From: Lepidostoma basale
Lineage: Eukaryota > Arthropoda > Insecta > Trichoptera > Lepidostomatidae
NCBI GenBank assembly: GCA_022606425.2
Contig: JAHDVF020000016.1
Span: 1,208,501-1,272,500, forward strand
Length of the DNA stretch: 64,000 bases
Direction of reading: 5' to 3'
The first letter of the stretch is position 1, and each line of letters opens with the position of its first letter. Shown here in pieces: positions 23,201-34,400 of the stretch. A model generated the notes under the pieces. The model was not told the origin of the DNA and ran no database searches. It saw only the letters and a list, made by a program, of their open reading frames with translations. Both the position numbers and the translations under genes were made by a program.

Positions 23201-26200
23201 CGTGGTTAAATACAAAGTGTTTTATTATTTTATATCTATAACTATAATTTATCGTTAAAAAACTAACTTTTTAATCAAAATTCGGAAATTAACCATTAAT
23301 AATAATATTTAGGCTAATTTGTATAGCCCTATTTTCGTGAGTAACTCACCTTAAGGGTGCTAGAGTTAGAGTGTTGTTCAGCGGTATCGCATTGTTAGAA
23401 TTAGTCATAAAATTGTAATGCGACGCTCAGGTACTGCGTTCTTTAGTGTATGTTGCCATGTGCATTTTAATTAAAAAATATTTTTTTTAAATCTTATAAC
23501 ACAAAATATCTGTAGCAATTTACATACATACTTGCAAAATAGGCATAGCACTAAAATGGTTAAAAATGACTGAATTTTGTATTTGCATCATTGTTCTTCA
23601 ATGGCGACTTCGCTATTTCTATGTTTCATAATTTAACTAATAGTTTTAGTTTAATTCTATCAAGTCTGCAACATTAGCGTGAATGGTGAAAATTTGGACC
23701 AAGTAGATGAGTTAGTGTATTTGGGTAGTATGTTTATAGTGGAGAGAGATATTGAAAGAAGGGTTGGGATAGGCAACAAAGTGAATGGTGCACTTAAAGT
23801 TGTCATCGCAAATAAAAACCTATCCAAAATAAGCTAAAATGGCAGTGCACAATGATGTTCTTGTACTGATCCTTATGTATGGAAGCGAAGCATGGAACAT
23901 GGCAAAGGATGAAAGTAGAATAAATGCAGTAGAAATGAGATCTCTTAGACGAATGTGTGGATACTCTGTGTATGATAGAGTGTCAAATGAAAATATAAAA
24001 AGTGAATGCAGTGCTAATGATGGTGTTATGAACAAAATAATGAAAGGATGGTTAAAAAAAAGTATTTGTTTACGATGTAAATGGAACTAGAAATAGAGGA
24101 AGACCGAGGAAAACGTGGCATGATCTAATAAATCAAATATTGAATGTCGGCCACGTGAGGAGTCAGAGAAATCGACACGCGTGCATGACACGATGTATGA
24201 ATGTTGAGGAAGCGAGAGAAATATGTCAGGAAAGAAAAGTGTGGCAGTCCATTCTTTCTGCCTACCCCTTCAGAGAGATGGCGTGATGGTTAGTTAGTTA
24301 AGTTTACAATACCTTGATATATCTTTAACTTAAGCAATGTTAATGTTTTGAGTGTTACATTTCAAAGAAAGATATTGAGGAAAGGGAGCACGCTGAAAGG
24401 CAGAAGAAGGAAATGGAGAGGAAGTTGTGCCTGGATGCCCAGGTGCAAATAGCCCGCGAGGCACAGAAGAAACGTGAGCTGGAGGATAAGGAGATGATGG
24501 ATCAGCTGATTGACGGCGCCAAAAAGAAGACTCAAAAGATCGTATCCCGAGGTACCACTCTATCACAAGAAATTTATATTTCAATTAAATTAATCAGCTT
24601 TGTGTTTTTTTTTTTTTTTTAATATATTTTTTTTAAAACCCATTTGGGTTATATGGATACATTTTTAGATCTTACTATTAATTATGTATTGTTTCAGATA
24701 TATTTTATATTGAGTTGTAGTGAGACTCCTTGTGTCTTTTGGTAGTTCATTGTAAAGTTTCAGTCCATTGTTCAATATCCTTGATTGTCCTGTCTTAGTT
24801 CGTGCATTCGGTAAGTGATATCTGTCACAGTTCCTGGTCCAGTGTCTGTGTACGTCTGAATTTTTAGTTTATTTGTAGATGCTGTCTTGCCATGGTCACT
24901 CTGTGTACAATTTTTAAGGTCTCATATTTGGTCAGGTCTGATATGTCCATTTGTTTTGTTTGTCTGTAAACTTGTATGGTTGGGGTAAGGTAGTCAATGT
25001 TCTATGCTAATTTTATTATTTTATTCTGTTGTCTTTGGAGTCTGGAGTTTAAAATATTTAATTATTTCATAGGTTTATTCTAAAACTCTCCACCAACTCA
25101 ATAACTTCATGTGATTATCAATAATCTTTACTTATTTTATTTTTATATTTTATTGAAGAATCCCAGAAAATCAATGACGCCAAAATGACTTTGAACGAGT
25201 GTTTAAAACTTCAAATTTGCACCAAGGAGGAGAATATTAAGAAGGCAAAGGAAAAAGAACAAGCTCTAGAATGTTCCATGGCTAAATTATGTTTACTAAA
25301 AGAAGAAGAAGAAATGAAGAAGAAAAAGGCAGAGAAGGTGTTAATTTGTAAACATTATTTTAAAACATTACCATGTTAGAAGTCGGTAAAATTGACGTGC
25401 ATGTATGTATGACTGATTTGCTGTATGAATGTGGAGGAAGCTAGAAATGTGTCAGGGTAGAGAAGTATAGTGGTCCATTATCTCTGCTTATCCCTCTGAA
25501 GAAACAGCATGATAATATTTTTATTTGTTTGTAAATATTCCTATTGAATCGTAGGTTGTATTAAATATTTATGTAATCATTTTCAGGCATATTGGAAGAT
25601 TATTTACATAATAGACATTTTACAGTACATATAATACACAAACAATTGTTTAAAAAACATTAATAATAAATAATTAACATACAGATTTATTTCAATATTC
25701 ATCATAAAACATATATCATTCCTGTATCTAGGGATCATGTATATGTTAGTATAGGACAGGAATGGCGAAATTGTTTTTCAATATAATATGTCGCATGCCA
25801 CATGCCATGGAAATAAAAATGCATCAAATGTTTGTGTGACTTCAGATTTTTAATATAAACAAAGCATTAATACATAGAAAAAATAATTAAGTACTTATTA
25901 ATACAAAATAAGAGAAATAAATAAAAAATAGACTTAATAAAAAAAAATGTAGAACCCTCGAAACTTCATTATTAGTGAGATTTTTGTTGTTGGATGCTAG
26001 ATGCCTAATTTTTTATATCGGGTTCATAGCTGGTAGCTTTCAATAGAATACTAGCAGTAGTACTTTTGTCTGTAAGTCTACTTCTTATGTCTGATTTAAT
26101 AAAGTTCATTGAAGAAAATAATGATTCACAATAATAAGTCAACGAAATTTTTTTTTAAATGCCCATTGCTATCTTTTAAAAGACAAGAAAAAGTTTCCGG

Positions 26201-29200
26201 GATGGATTTCCAAGTTGTAAGTACTTCATTTTCGGGCATTCCTCTGGACTGGTCCAACGAATCGATCTCGTTCAATTTCTTCCAAAATAGTTCTTGAATC
26301 TTTGAAGAAGAAAATACACATGGCTATTTAAATATTTTTTAAATTTCTTTTTTTTGGATTATCACTTTTATTTTTTTCTCTTCATTCGCGTGCCATGCAA
26401 AATCATATTGCGTGCCACCTGTGGCACGCGTGCCATAGGTTCGCCATCCCTGGTATAGGAAATTTATATATTGGATTGGTTGATCAGGCATTTGAAATTA
26501 TCCGATTTAAAAAAATCGGAGTAATTCAAATTCAATGAATGTTTTTTTTTATAACAACAACAACAACAACAAACCATCACGCCGTTTCCCGCAGGGGTAG
26601 GCAGAGAGAATGGACCGCCACACTACTCTATCCTGGCAAACCTCTCTAGCTTCCTCCACATTCATACAACGAGTCATACACGCACGTCGATTCCTCCGAC
26701 TTCTAACATGACCAACCTTTAAAATTTGATTAATTTGGTCATGCCATGTTTTCTTCGGTCTGCCTCGACTTCGTACTTTACATCATTAACGTATACTTTC
26801 TTAACCATTCTTTCTCCATCCATGCGTTCCATATGTCCGAACCAACGCAGCGATCCTTTCATAATTTTGTTCATAATACCTTCTTCCGCTCTACATTCCT
26901 TTCTTATATCAGCATTTTTTTTATGATAGTGTTATTACGAGGAAGATGCGACCAATAAATTTGGTTGTTACAATCATTACTCGTTATATCAGATAAGAAG
27001 TATTTTTAAATGCTTACAAAAATACCCATCACATGAAGACATGAAGTATCTGTTTCCTCGTTACATCCGTCTCGCTATTTCCGTGATCGAATTAACCGAG
27101 TTCGACTGTATTTGCATTCACTGATTTGACAGGAAAGTCAAAAGCGCCAGCTGGAACTGTACGGGAAGCACGCTTTATCCATCAAGGAGGAGAGGGAGGC
27201 GCGGGAGAGGGACGAGGAGCGATTGGTGGCGGAGGTGGCCAGTAAGCAATGCGAGGAGAGTGAAAGACAGAGGGTCCTACTGGCCAGAAAGAGCAAAGCT
27301 CTATTGAAGGTGAGGCATAGAGGACAATACTATTTCATTTCTGTACAGTACAAATAAATGACATAAATTGATTGTTCTTAATCATAGGTTCAAAAACTTT
27401 TTTGTCCCATAGACTTCTTGCCGATTTTTTATATTTTATGTAGACCCCCTGCTTTCCTAATATTGTTTTTTTACAAATTCATCTATAACTATAAGTTTGT
27501 TTTTAAAGCTGACACAGAGCTACTCACTTCTATAGGATTTAATGTAAAAAAGAAATCTTTATAATAAAATATATGTAAAGCTTTATAGTTATCTTCTTCT
27601 TTCGGTGCCGTGTCAGGTCCCCCCAATGCTGGCGAGCAAAGGCATCTCTGTATTGCGCCACTTGGAACAGGTTCTGAACTCTTGTTATTCCTTTCCACTC
27701 TTTGATGTTACGCAGCCAGGACAGCTGCCTTTTACCAACTCCCCGGTGTCCTCCACTTTACCCATTAATATCAGTCGAAGGAGGTAATATTTTTCTCCTC
27801 TTAGCACATGACCCAAATATGAGACCTTTCTAATTTTCACAATCGACAACAGTTCTCTATTGGCTCTGGATCTCTGCAGTACGTCTGCATTACTGATCCT
27901 ATCAGTCCACCGTATACTGAGCATTCTGCGATATATCCACATCTCGAATGCTTCCAACCGGTTCATTACATTCACTTTCAGAGTCCAGGTTTCACACCCA
28001 TATAGTAGAACAGACCATATATAACATTTAATCATTCTTTGTCGGAGTTTCAAGTTAAGATTATCGTTGCAAAAGAATGTTCTCATTTTATTAAATGCAA
28101 CTTGTGCAACTTCAATTCTCCATTTTCTTTCAATGTCCGGGTCAAGCGCTTTAGGGATAATGCTGCCAAGGTATATATATAGTTATACATTTATTAATTA
28201 AAACAAAACAAAATGCAAATCCAAAACCTTTACATAAAATAAATACATTAAAAATCAAGATATCAATGGGAGGGACACTTTTATAAAATATAAATATAAT
28301 TAGGAAATTTATTACGTAAATACATCCATATGTTCTGTCTGTGAGGTGGATTATTACATTTGTAGGAAGTGAAAATGTTGGTGACGGACTGCCTAAATGG
28401 GATCCACTCTCGTGGACCTCATTCACATCTCATAGACCACGATTTTTTTTTCTTTCATTTATGTGAACCCCTTGCAAGCCGAAATCGACCCCTAGGGGTT
28501 GATATAGACCACTTTGGGAATCACTATTCTAAATTAATGGAATCTTTGTACAGTAACTCTGTACACTCCATAAAAAATTCCACGGAACCATAATTGGCTG
28601 AAAGTTTTTTTGTATATTTTTTATTTTATATATTCATGTTTTAACCAATACCAAACCTATACTCGCTGTTTTACATATAATCTAACAAAATGCTAATAAA
28701 ATATAACCTTGTTTTTAAAGAACTACATCCACTTTTATCTTTATTTCGATAGCGACCTGTTTTGCTAGGCTTGCTGTCGAAATAAAGCTATTTAATTATT
28801 AATTTAAATGATCTTCCTATGAGAGATTTCAACAAAATCATTTTATTATAATTCAAACCTAAAAGTGAAATTATAATTCATTGAGCGGTCTGTGAAGCTC
28901 TCTCTAAAAACTAATGGTAAATTCATCTTCATTATTTAATTTACAATTGATTTTAATATCCCCAGGAGGCCTTGATGGGCCGTGATGCCCAGATAGAAGA
29001 GAAGAGAAAACAATCTGAGGAGGCGACACGACGAGTGGCCGAAGAAGTGGAGAAACGAAAGGAGAAGGAAAGGCAGTTGGCCGAATACTGGAAGGCAGAG
29101 AAGGAGCGAGATGCCAAAGCCAAAGTGGCCTACAAACAGTATTTGGAGGAGCAAATGGAACTCGGACGGATCGCTAAGGTGAGTAGTCAAAACCATGGAA

Positions 29201-31044
29201 AATACAAAGAAGATTGTCCTACATGGATGTTGATCCACATATAGCTATAGAGTCCAATTCTGGACCCAGACACTCTGGAGCTTTAAGAGCAGGGGTAGAC
29301 ATTGGCAGTGGAACCGCCTCTTTCTCTCAATGGTCTCTGCTTTCTTCTGCTCCTATCTGCGGCATCGTCTCTGCACTGGGTTTCGAAGTCTCACGTGGCT
29401 TTATGTACCGCTATTCTCCATCTAGGTCTATCTTCTGCAGTCTTTTCCCAGTGTTCACTGTCTATATTAGTCCTTTGGAGGTTCAGTATTCTTCTTCTTT
29501 CGGTGCCGTGTCAGGTCCCCCCAACGTTGGCGATCACTGCAGCAAAGGCATCTCTATCCTGCGCCACTTGGAACAGGTTCTGAACTCTTGTTATTCCTGT
29601 CCACTCTTTGATGTTCCGCAGCCAGGAGAGCTGCCTTCTACCAACTCCCTGACGTCCCTCCACTTTACACATTAATATCAGGGATAATTATTAGAGAGTC
29701 TCTAAAGCGTTTCCTCTGACCACCTCGTGAGAGTACAGTATTTTCTTTGGGAGTCTACTCTCATTGTCAGGCATTCTTATGACATGGCCAGGCCAGCACA
29801 GTTGTTGCTGACTAATGGCAACCTCAACTCTCATAACATATTATTTATATTAATTACACATCAAAGTGCGTCCATGATTGGAAATTCCCACCTCAACATC
29901 AAGCAAATTAATCATAAAGCATTTCTCCTGAATTATATATGTATTATCCCCTCAAATGTGGCTCGCAACTGTCGACGAAATGTTGATAAAATTTTAAATT
30001 TTAGGAAAAGGAACAGGCCGAGCTAATCTCTAACTTTAGAAACAATTTCATAAAAGAAAAAGAATTTAACGAACGGATGGTCCAACTAATGCAACGGTGA
30101 GAAATCTATTAATTCATACGATTGTTTTAATCAAACATTTTATGATAACCTTATTTATAAATAAGTATTTTTCGATTAATTGTATCTCAATAGAGACGAA
30201 GATGTAAATTGTTTTATTTGGAAACAGAATATGGTGGTCGAGGCGTTTACAGGAGTTATGATCGATTGAAAGATGTATATATGCTACTATGTTGAAAAAA
30301 AACACTTCACATTTTTTAGGTCAATCTACACTAGCGCCATCTATTAAGATTAGATGTAAGCATTAAGATTAAGATTAGATGTAAGCTCTCAACATAGTAG
30401 CATATCGTCGGTTTAAAGGTAAAACTCATTAAGTGACATTTAATTTTTTTTTTTTTTTGCAATTTCTGTATCAGACTTGTGAATTCTACATCAGAAAATA
30501 ATCACCAAGTGTATTTATTAAATAATAACAGTTATTCTTTAATAAAAATCACTTGGTGATTATTTTCTGACGTAGAATTCACAAGTCTGATACAGAAATT
30601 GCAAAAAAAATTAAATATCACTTGATGAGTTTTACCTTTGAACCGACGATATATACATTTATCAAAAATTTGTCAGACGTGGTGGTCGTAAGAAGGGCAG
30701 AATGGGGAATGTTGTATTACATAAAGCGATCGCTTAACCCAACCAATGACAGGTCATAAGTCCTGTAAACGTCTCGACCACCATATTCTGTTTCCAAAAT
30801 AAAACTATTTACATCTTCGTCTCTATTGAGATACAATTTATCCTTAAATGATTAAACCCGCAATGGGTATAATCCAGTATTTGTCTACAAGTATTTGTAT
30901 ACATTCAAATACAAACAAGTATTTTTCCTCAGAGAATTTGGTTCCGAAGGTGTCCACCCATTCATGAAGGCGTTGAATAAGAAAACCGAAAAAGACAAAA
31001 CTTTTTGTCGTCAGATTCCCGAAACTGCATATATGAAATATTAA
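20279..31044 (+). CDS. CFAP53: Cilia- and flagella-associated protein 53 (CCDC11 family), 10 exons
   Basis: Exons: 20279-20319, 20538-20618, 21593-21769, 22140-22302, 24368-24551, 25159-25337, 27133-27309, 28966-29178, 30005-30096 and 30933-31044, total 472 aa. An in-frame TGA at 20258-20260 precedes the ATG. The protein is almost wholly coiled coil, rich in Glu, Lys, Arg and Gln. It matches the family's order of blocks: LRLRRQKLKLMIDEEDNELF near the N-terminus, EMERKLCLDAQVQIAREAQ mid-protein, and a C-terminal FGSEGVHPFMKALNKK. Human CFAP53 is 514 aa and has the same blocks. It is a microtubule inner protein of axonemal doublets, so here a role in sperm flagella or sensory cilia is expected. 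The exon 3 donor (GTTGGT at 21770) is weak but the only in-frame choice I found. The nearby GTATAT would shift the frame. The introns hold LINE, hAT and hairpin elements. Confidence 0.88.
20815..21340 (-). mobile_element. Non-LTR retrotransposon 3' fragment
   Basis: The minus strand reads RAARLKWIGHGYQAGETRAI and then LDNALSDLARLGETD-like residues, a LINE C-terminus distinct from the TTAG family. It lies in CFAP53 intron 2. The 5' limit is uncertain. Confidence 0.5.
22560..23240. repeat. Hairpin element H3 with inserted LINE
   Basis: The inverted arms carry TGATGCCAACTAGTTTTCTT and CTGATGAAGCTTGGGTCCAA followed by GTGAAACTAGTTGGC. The outer arms share AACCACAGTATGG with its complement near 23,200. 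A LINE fragment (22774-23187) sits inside, flanked by the 11-bp repeat ATAATAACCAT. Confidence 0.6.
22774..23187 (-). mobile_element. LINE 3' fragment (EAFEMW family), copy 1
   Basis: The minus strand reads MNRLEAFEMWLHRRTLRIPW, then DVKVRKISYLCHILRGDKYS, and ends in (GAA)n. Direct repeats ATAATAACCAT at 22763-22773 and 23188-23198 mark a target-site duplication. This shows true retrotransposition of a 5'-truncated copy. Confidence 0.75.
23668..24301 (+). mobile_element. LINE 3' fragment, (TTAG) tail, longest 5' extent
   Basis: It starts with VNGENLDQVDELVYLGSMF, the block after the reverse transcriptase core, then NKVNGALKVVIANKNLSKIS. The MYGSEAWN and MRSLRRMCGYSVYDRVSNEN blocks follow. 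It ends GGCGTGATGGTTAGTTAGTT. A deletion removes the WFGHME block. It is in CFAP53 intron 4, ending about 65 bp before exon 5. Confidence 0.75.
24600..25085. other. Unassigned repeat-like stretch in CFAP53 intron 5
   Basis: A poly-T run is followed by about 450 bp of moderately GC-containing DNA without a clear frame, unlike the surrounding AT-rich intron. It may be an old LINE on the minus strand. I could not assign a family. Confidence 0.3.
25371..25520 (+). mobile_element. Short LINE 3' fragment directly after CFAP53 exon 6
   Basis: It contains the end of the TTAG/TTG LINE, with CTGTATGAATGTGGAGGAAG and CTGAAGAAACAGCATGATAA. It begins about 35 bp downstream of the exon 6 donor. Confidence 0.6.
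25757..26452 (-). mobile_element. hAT-family DNA transposon remnant
   Basis: The ends CAGGAATGGCGAA and TTCGCCATCCCTG form 13-bp terminal repeats (one mismatch), flanked by the 8-bp direct repeat GTATAGGA (25749-25756, 26453-26460), diagnostic for hAT. The minus strand near 26100-25980 reads IKSDIRSRLTDKSTTASILL, then KATSYEPDIKKL, like the end of a hAT transposase C-terminal region. A stop follows. Most of the transposase is deleted. Also on minus, CGTGCCACAGGTGGCACGC forms a subterminal palindrome. Confidence 0.85.
26553..26925 (-). mobile_element. LINE 3' fragment, (TTG)n tail
   Basis: The left edge is AACAACAACAACAACAAACC, i.e. (GTT)n on the minus strand. The minus frame then reads the familiar VCQDR...SILSAYP end and the WFGHME block in reverse order of coordinates. 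A deletion has removed the VNGVRSR region. Confidence 0.7.
27592..28175 (-). mobile_element. LINE 3' fragment (EAFEMW family), copy 2
   Basis: The minus strand reads RTFFCNDNLNLKLRQRMIKC, YIWSVLLYGCETWTLKVNVM, then NRLEAFEMWIYRRMLSIRWT. This is a reverse transcriptase C-terminal segment with the LLYGCETW motif. It ends in a (CTT)n run on plus. It lies in CFAP53 intron 7. Confidence 0.75.
28360..28545 (-). mobile_element. hAT-like terminal fragment
   Basis: On the minus strand TAGTGATTCCCAAAGTGGTC and the following CTAGGGGTCGATTT block match the sequence at 63485-63600. CAGTG(G)TTCCCAAA-type ends are typical of hAT elements. A possible partner end (GGTTCAAAAACTTTTTTG, 27390) is too different to call. 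Confidence 0.4.
28720..28862 (-). repeat. H1 hairpin element, copy 4
   Basis: TTATTTCGATAGCGACCTG and TGCTGTCGAAATAA form the stem. The downstream ATGAGAGATTTCAACAAAAT block matches the other H1 copies. The core is altered. It ends about 100 bp before CFAP53 exon 8. Confidence 0.5.
29488..29700 (-). mobile_element. LINE 3' fragment (EAFEMW family), copy 3
   Basis: TCTTCTTTCGGTGCCGTGTC followed by the same 150 bp as in copies at 27.6 and 41.7 kb. Only the very 3' end remains. It lies about 310 bp after CFAP53 exon 8. Confidence 0.6.
30180..30836. mobile_element. TTAA-flanked foldback element, long copy
   Basis: The ends TTGTATCTCAATAGAGACGA and complement are preceded by TTAA on the left and TTTA on the right. 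The terminal arms extend about 70 bp into GGAAACAGAATATGGTGGTC. Two further palindromes are nested inside: GCTACTATGTTGA with its complement (about 30280-30405), and a roughly 105-bp arm pair at 30407-30520/30547-30652 around CACTTGGTGATTATTTTCTG. It is in the last CFAP53 intron. It is non-coding. TTAA suggests piggyBac-type mobilisation. Confidence 0.65.
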
Positions 31045-31183
31045 ATTATTTTGAAATATGACTGCTGAATACTCTCTCTGCCATTTTATAATACTAAATG
31101 CTTCCTGCGTGATTTTTATTCCATGTTTTTTACAATAATTTCAATACTTTTGTACTTTTTATAAAATATATAAATGTGTGGGT

Positions 31184-31189
31184 AATAAA
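31184..31189 (+). promoter_or_regulatory. CFAP53 poly(A) signal
   Basis: AATAAA lies 140 bp after the CFAP53 stop codon in an otherwise non-coding 393-bp gap shared with the convergent protease gene. Confidence 0.5.
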
Positions 31190-31405
31190 TAACATAAAGT
31201 TGGTTTTCTTTCATTTTATTTGTAGTTTATCACAACCAATTTCGATTACCTTATTATTTAATACATTTAAATGATAAGATTCTATTTTTATTTTATTACA
31301 AATCAAGATTATATATTATTGCTCACAGCATTGTTTTAAATACATATATTTTTTTTTATGATATTTTATATTCAAAATTAAAATAAATAAAAACAGTTTA
31401 GCTTC

Positions 31406-31411
31406 TTTATT
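31406..31411 (-). promoter_or_regulatory. CLIP protease poly(A) signal
   Basis: AATAAA on the minus strand lies 27 nt after the protease stop codon. Further AT-rich candidates follow to the left. Confidence 0.45.
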
Positions 31412-31437
31412 AATCTTTACATATGCATAAATGGATT

Positions 31438-34400
31438 CTATTCGCTTAAGATTATACTGTGAATCCAGTGAAGGTAGCTATAGACGTTGGTATGAACCGC
31501 TGGGCGGTACGTAGAGTTGCACATGCTATCACCGAAGCTGATGATGCCGTGGATGTACCACGTGGTGTACTCCTCCTTTAGCAGCGGGCCTCCAGAGTCC
31601 CCGTTGCACGAGTCCTTATTCTTCACATTACCCGCACAGATCTGGGTGTCAGGCTGGGACACCCCCGTCATGTTGGTGCAATCGGCAATTGTAATTTCTA
31701 GGAATAGTTTTTTCGGACTGTGACGGATTCGTGTCAGAGTGTTATAACCCCAACCGACTACAGTGAGAGAATCAACTACTCCCTTGGAAATATCATATTT
31801 CGGTAAACAGACTGGACGTATGAAATCTATAAGACATTAAACAATTTAAATATTACAAAATTTTACACTCACTTGTACCCAAATTTCATTGGGGTAATAT
31901 AAGAACTTATACCCAAACTTCATCAGCGCAATAAAGACCTGGTACCCGAGCTTCATCAGGGCAATATAAGAGCTGGTACCCAAGCTTCATCAGGACAATA
32001 TAAGAGCTGGCACCCGAGCTTCATCAGGGCAATATAAGAGCTGGTACCCAGCTTGATCAGGGCAATATAAGAGCTGGTACCCAAGCTTTATCAGGGCAAT
32101 GTAAGAGCTGGTACCCAAGCTTCATCAGGGCAATATAAGAACTAGTACCCAATCTTCATCAGGGCAATATAAGAACTAGTATCCAATCTTCATCAGGGCA
32201 ATAAAAGAACTGGTATCCAAGCTTCATCAGGGCCATAAGTTCCTATACTGGAAGCTTGAATACAAGTGAAACTAGTTGGCTTTATACCATTACGTGATTA
32301 TATACAATGTGTTTTTATTATAATATAATTTTAATTAAGTTAATTTATATTAACAAATCATAATATCACTATGAATTTGTATATCTACAAGTGAAAAATA
32401 ATTTTCTGACAAGTATTTTTTTATCAATCTGATGCTTGAATTGAAGAAGTGTCAAATTACAAAGAACATGTTATAAAATCATGAAGAAATCTGTGAGTTA
32501 GTTATAGTACTAGTTATACTGGACCTGTGTACGGTGCATTCCTCTGAAGTTTTAGTAAAGCGATGTCATTCTTTTTTGAAAATGTGCAATAATCTCTGTG
32601 CATGTACGGATCTCCCTCCACTCGGATATCTAAAGGGGGATTATTACACAATCTATGTCTTCCCAATAATTGACAATCTATTTTCGTATCTTCATCGTGC
32701 TCACCAAGGCGAACATACATGCTGTGAAAAAATTAAATAATGTCTGTTTATTTAATAGTTCTATTTTATTATGTATATTTGTGTTACTCTTCATTTAACT
32801 GCCAAAATCTTTGAAATTTGATTATTTAAAAAACAAATTTGATTTATTTGTTAATAACACAAGTTTGTTCGTTTTTTGAAGTTTTAGAAATCATTTAAAA
32901 ATCTCAATGTGTAAGTGATTAATTCTTCAGCATGCCTACATTAACAAGAAACCTCTAACTACACCCCCGACACTCACTACCGTCACAAGCACCCAAAATA
33001 CATTCTCCATCAGAGATACACCACGAGCCACACCTCAGTCACTTCCCCCTTTCCCACCAGTACTCCTCCCAACCATCACTTCCCCAGATCCACCTTGTAA
33101 TGTAACTATTTATGTCCTCCTCCTAATCCTGCCCTCATTATGCCACCCTAAAGTCACCTCCAACAGTTGGGGGAGCAATAGCCTTCGGGCTGATACTCCC
33201 GAAAGACAAGATCCTAGACTAGACTTGCGCGACACGGAACACTCCACTGTGAATGTGTCAAATAAATAAATCCAAAATAATAAAATATTAGGTCCTTACA
33301 TATGAAATTGGCGTTTTGCCGTACTGGCAACTTTGATCTCAAATATCTTCTCTTTGGTTAGGTTAGGTTAGGTTAGGTTAGGTTAGGTTAGGTTAGGCTG
33401 ATACTCCCGAAAGACAAGATCCTAGACTAGACTTGCGCGACACGGAACACTCCACTGTGAATGTGTCAAATAAATAAATCCAAAATAATAAAATATTAGG
33501 TCCTTACATATGAAATTGGCGTTTTGCCGTACTGGCAACTTTGATCTCAAATATCTTCTCTTTGGTTAGGAATTCCAAATTCAAATTTATACAGCTATTT
33601 ACTCAAGTATTAGGTCCTTACATATGAAATGGGCGTTTTGTATGGGAGGAACATAAAGTTGATTTTTTTTAAATATAATATATTTATTTAATCAAAGTAT
33701 GTACCATTGCTATCTATGCACTTTTGCCATTTCATAGGTAGTTCATCGATCCCTTTACTAAAAAAAAACATTCGGACGGGAATCAATAAAATCTTTGAAG
33801 TCGGTTTGGACTGCCCCATCGGAGTTGAATTTTTTCCCTTGCAAGAAGTTATCCAAATTTCGAAAAAAAATAGTAATCTGTTGGGACAAGGTCCGGAGAG
33901 TACGGTGGATGTCTTAGACATTCCAATTGAAGCTCTTCTAATTTGGTAGCCGTCTGCTGTGCAGTGTGTGGTCTAGCGTTATCATGAAGCAGCAGTGGCG
34001 TAGAGCGATTAACCAGCCTCGGTTGTTTAGCAGCTAGCTTTTCCATCATGGTTTGCAGTTGCTGATAATAGACATCTGCCATAATCGTCTGGCCAGATTT
34101 AAGAAAGCTGTAGTGAACGACATCAGCACTAGTCCACCAAACGCTCACAAGTAACTTTTTTGGAGTCAATTTTCGCTTGGAGCATGGTTTGGCTGGTTCG
34201 GCAGGGTTCAGCCATTGCGATGAGCGCTTCCGATTATCATACAGGATCCACTTTTCATCACAGGTAAAGATTCGATTCAAAATCCCTTCATTATTGTGCC
34301 GGTTGAGTAATGCAACGCAGCAGTCAACGCGCGTTTGTTGATTTGCTTCACTCAATTCGTGAGGTACCCACCTGTCAAGCTTTTTCACCTTCCCAATTTG

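Noticed and set aside
29214..29675. 153-codon open frame after CFAP53 exon 8
   Set aside because: It crosses the exon donor and a minus-strand LINE tail. Composition and splice signals argue against coding.
31885..32260. CRISPR-like array
   Set aside because: Units are contiguous 34-bp repeats without unique spacers, in an insect intron.
33356..33397. Chromosome end
   Set aside because: The TTAGG tract is only 42 bp and lies inside a gene's intron with unique sequence on both sides.
33849..34388. Mariner transposase as a functional host gene
   Set aside because: The frame is broken in at least three places and is part of a nested transposon.
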